A DNA stretch of 64,000 bases from Mycobacterium sp. IS-836 (lineage in GTDB: Bacteria > Actinomycetota > Actinomycetes > Mycobacteriales > Mycobacteriaceae): contig NZ_MBEU01000053.1 in NCBI RefSeq assembly GCF_001954275.1, positions 1-64,000 of the forward strand, in the 5' to 3' direction. A program made the position numbers and the translations under genes. The notes under the pieces were generated by a model. It was not told the origin of the DNA and did no database searches. It saw only the letters and a list, made by a program, of their open reading frames with translations. Below are positions 62,985 through 64,000 of the stretch, piece by piece (within the stretch, counting starts at the first letter, position 1; each line of letters begins with the position of its first letter).

Positions 62985-64000
62985 ATGTCGACTCTGCTGG
63001 TCACCGACGACGGCCTGCCACGCCACGTGTGCGGCGCCGCCGATCCGCATTTCGCGAACGTCGTCAAGTCGTTCGCCGAGCGCTTTCCCGGGCGGCGGCT
63101 GGGTGGGGGAGCCCTCTGCGTCTACATCGACGGCCGGCCGGTCGTCGACGTCTGGACGGGGTGGTCGGACCGGGCGGGCACCGAGCCGTGGACCGCGGAC
63201 ACCGGCGCGATGGTGTTCTCGGCGACCAAAGGGGTCGCCTCGACGGTGATTCACCGGCTGGCCGATCGTGGCCTGTTGTCGTATGACGAGCCCGTCGCCG
63301 AATACTGGCCCGAGTTCGCGGCCAACGGGAAGGCCGAGATCACGGTTCGCGACGTCTTGCGGCATCGATCCGGTTTGTCGCATCTGCGGGGCGTCACCAA
63401 GACGGAGCTGATGGATCACCTCCTCATGGAGCAGCGCCTGGCCGAGGCGCCCCTGGATCACCTGCGCGGCGTGCAGGCGTATCACGCGCTGACCTATGGC
63501 TGGCTGCTGTCCGGTCTGGCCCGCGCCGTCACCGGCAAAGGCATGCGGGAGTTGATCCGCCAGGAGGTCGCGCGGCCGCTCAACACCGACGGCCTGCACC
63601 TCGGCCGCCCGCCCGCCGGTTCGCCCACCAGGGCGGCGCAGATTCTGATGCCGCAGGGCAAGTGGCGCATGCCGGTGCTCAAGTTCGTCGCACCGCGGGT
63701 GGCCGGTCTGCCGTTCTCCGGGGCGCTCGGCGCGATGTATTTCCCCGGGGTCATATCGCTGGTGAAAGGCGACACCGCGTTCCTGGACGGCGAGGTGCCC
63801 GCGGCCAACGGCGTGGTGACCGGACGCGGCTTGGCCAAGATGTTCGCGGTGCTGGCCAACGACGGCCGCATCGACGGCAAAAGGTACCTGTCCAAGGAGT
63901 TGACGCGCGGTTTGGCGGGTCGGTCGCCGTTCAAGTGGCCGGACGCGAACATGGTGGTGCCCATGCCTTTTCATCTCGGCTACCACGAATCGCCGGTGCC
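62985..64000 (+). CDS. Beta-lactamase-fold serine hydrolase (EstB/LipL type), C-terminus cut off
   Basis: 338 residues are visible from ATG at 62985, and the frame is still open at the window edge. SATK (VFSATKGVAST) gives the nucleophile and base; YHALTYGWLLSGLARAVTGK carries the Tyr; LGYHESPV is near the end. These are features of EstB-like esterases and LipL/LipE-type hydrolases. The N-terminus has no signal peptide. About 60 residues are missing compared with the family. Confidence 0.88.
   Translation, partial: MSTLLVTDDGLPRHVCGAADPHFANVVKSFAERFPGRRLGGGALCVYIDGRPVVDVWTGWSDRAGTEPWTADTGAMVFSATKGVASTVIHRLADRGLLSYDEPVAEYWPEFAANGKAEITVRDVLRHRSGLSHLRGVTKTELMDHLLMEQRLAEAPLDHLRGVQAYHALTYGWLLSGLARAVTGKGMRELIRQEVARPLNTDGLHLGRPPAGSPTRAAQILMPQGKWRMPVLKFVAPRVAGLPFSGALGAMYFPGVISLVKGDTAFLDGEVPAANGVVTGRGLAKMFAVLANDGRIDGKRYLSKELTRGLAGRSPFKWPDANMVVPMPFHLGYHESPV

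Overview
The window is chromosomal DNA from a mycobacterium, most likely a slow-growing non-tuberculous species. The evidence is high GC throughout, frequent GTG and TTG starts, an LpqH (19 kDa) lipoprotein, several FadE36-type phosphotransferases, a TIGR00027-type methyltransferase, cutinases, a WS/DGAT acyltransferase, F420-type and mycofactocin-coupled enzymes, and gene order recalled from M. tuberculosis. Coordinates 2268-22987 run like Rv3767c back to Rv3752c (methyltransferase, tcrX-tcrY, lpqH, alkylsulfatase, fadE36, LapA-like protein, proXVWZ, glycolipid-binding protein, tyrA, tadA and its partner, tRNA-Ser). Coordinates 38698-44737 resemble Rv3734c-Rv3730c (tgs2, Nudix, ligC, LigD-like polymerase). 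No IS element, prophage or CRISPR array was seen.

Layout. 1-2.2 kb: the start of an Mce-family gene, a proline/threonine-rich membrane protein, an APH-fold kinase and a SnoaL-like protein, all leftward. 2.3-7 kb: methyltransferase, YjbR protein, two small stress-type membrane proteins behind a SigF-like promoter, the TcrX/TcrY two-component system and lpqH. 7-14.6 kb: a zinc alkylsulfatase, then a leftward lipid-type operon (APH kinase, SDR, acyl-CoA dehydrogenase, TetR, quinone oxidoreductase) behind a near-perfect operator palindrome. 14.6-23 kb: phosphatase, FadE36-like protein, proXVWZ osmoprotectant importer, tyrA, tadA and tRNA-Ser. 23-28 kb: an accessory-looking stretch after the tRNA with secreted or cell-envelope proteins (M15 peptidase, beta-lactamase-fold hydrolase with a 36-bp tandem repeat, GH5-like hydrolase, TM2 protein).

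28-41.5 kb: two catabolic or tailoring clusters. The first couples a sulfotransferase to an MBL-fold hydrolase that lacks one zinc histidine, plus SDR, VOC and LLM oxidoreductases. The second is a tightly overlapped leftward operon (DapB-like dehydrogenase, a frameshifted VOC gene, SDR, TetR) facing an SDR/DUF1330 pair; tgs2, a Nudix hydrolase and a haloalkane dehalogenase follow. 41.5-46.5 kb: phage-like and secreted hypotheticals, the divergent ligC and LigD-polymerase genes, a cutinase and a second sulfotransferase.

46.7-49.6 kb: a second two-component system whose kinase has a PPPPGWP-rich extracytoplasmic loop. It is divergent from two secreted or anchored proline-rich proteins, and phased GAAG repeats lie in the shared promoter. 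49.6-55.4 kb: methyltransferase, glycosyltransferase, DUF998 membrane protein, a large esterase-like protein and a rhomboid-like protein. 55.4-61.7 kb: a redox cluster (mycofactocin-coupled SDR, P450, TetR, SDR, PPOX/F420 enzyme, zinc ADH, extended SDR) with three copies of a TTGRGCGATYGCYCAA operator, which define a local regulon. 61.8-64 kb: a cutinase, CsbD behind a SigF-like promoter, a small membrane protein and a beta-lactamase-fold hydrolase that runs off the end.

Gene-family calls rest on reading motifs and on recalled family knowledge; no database search was run.
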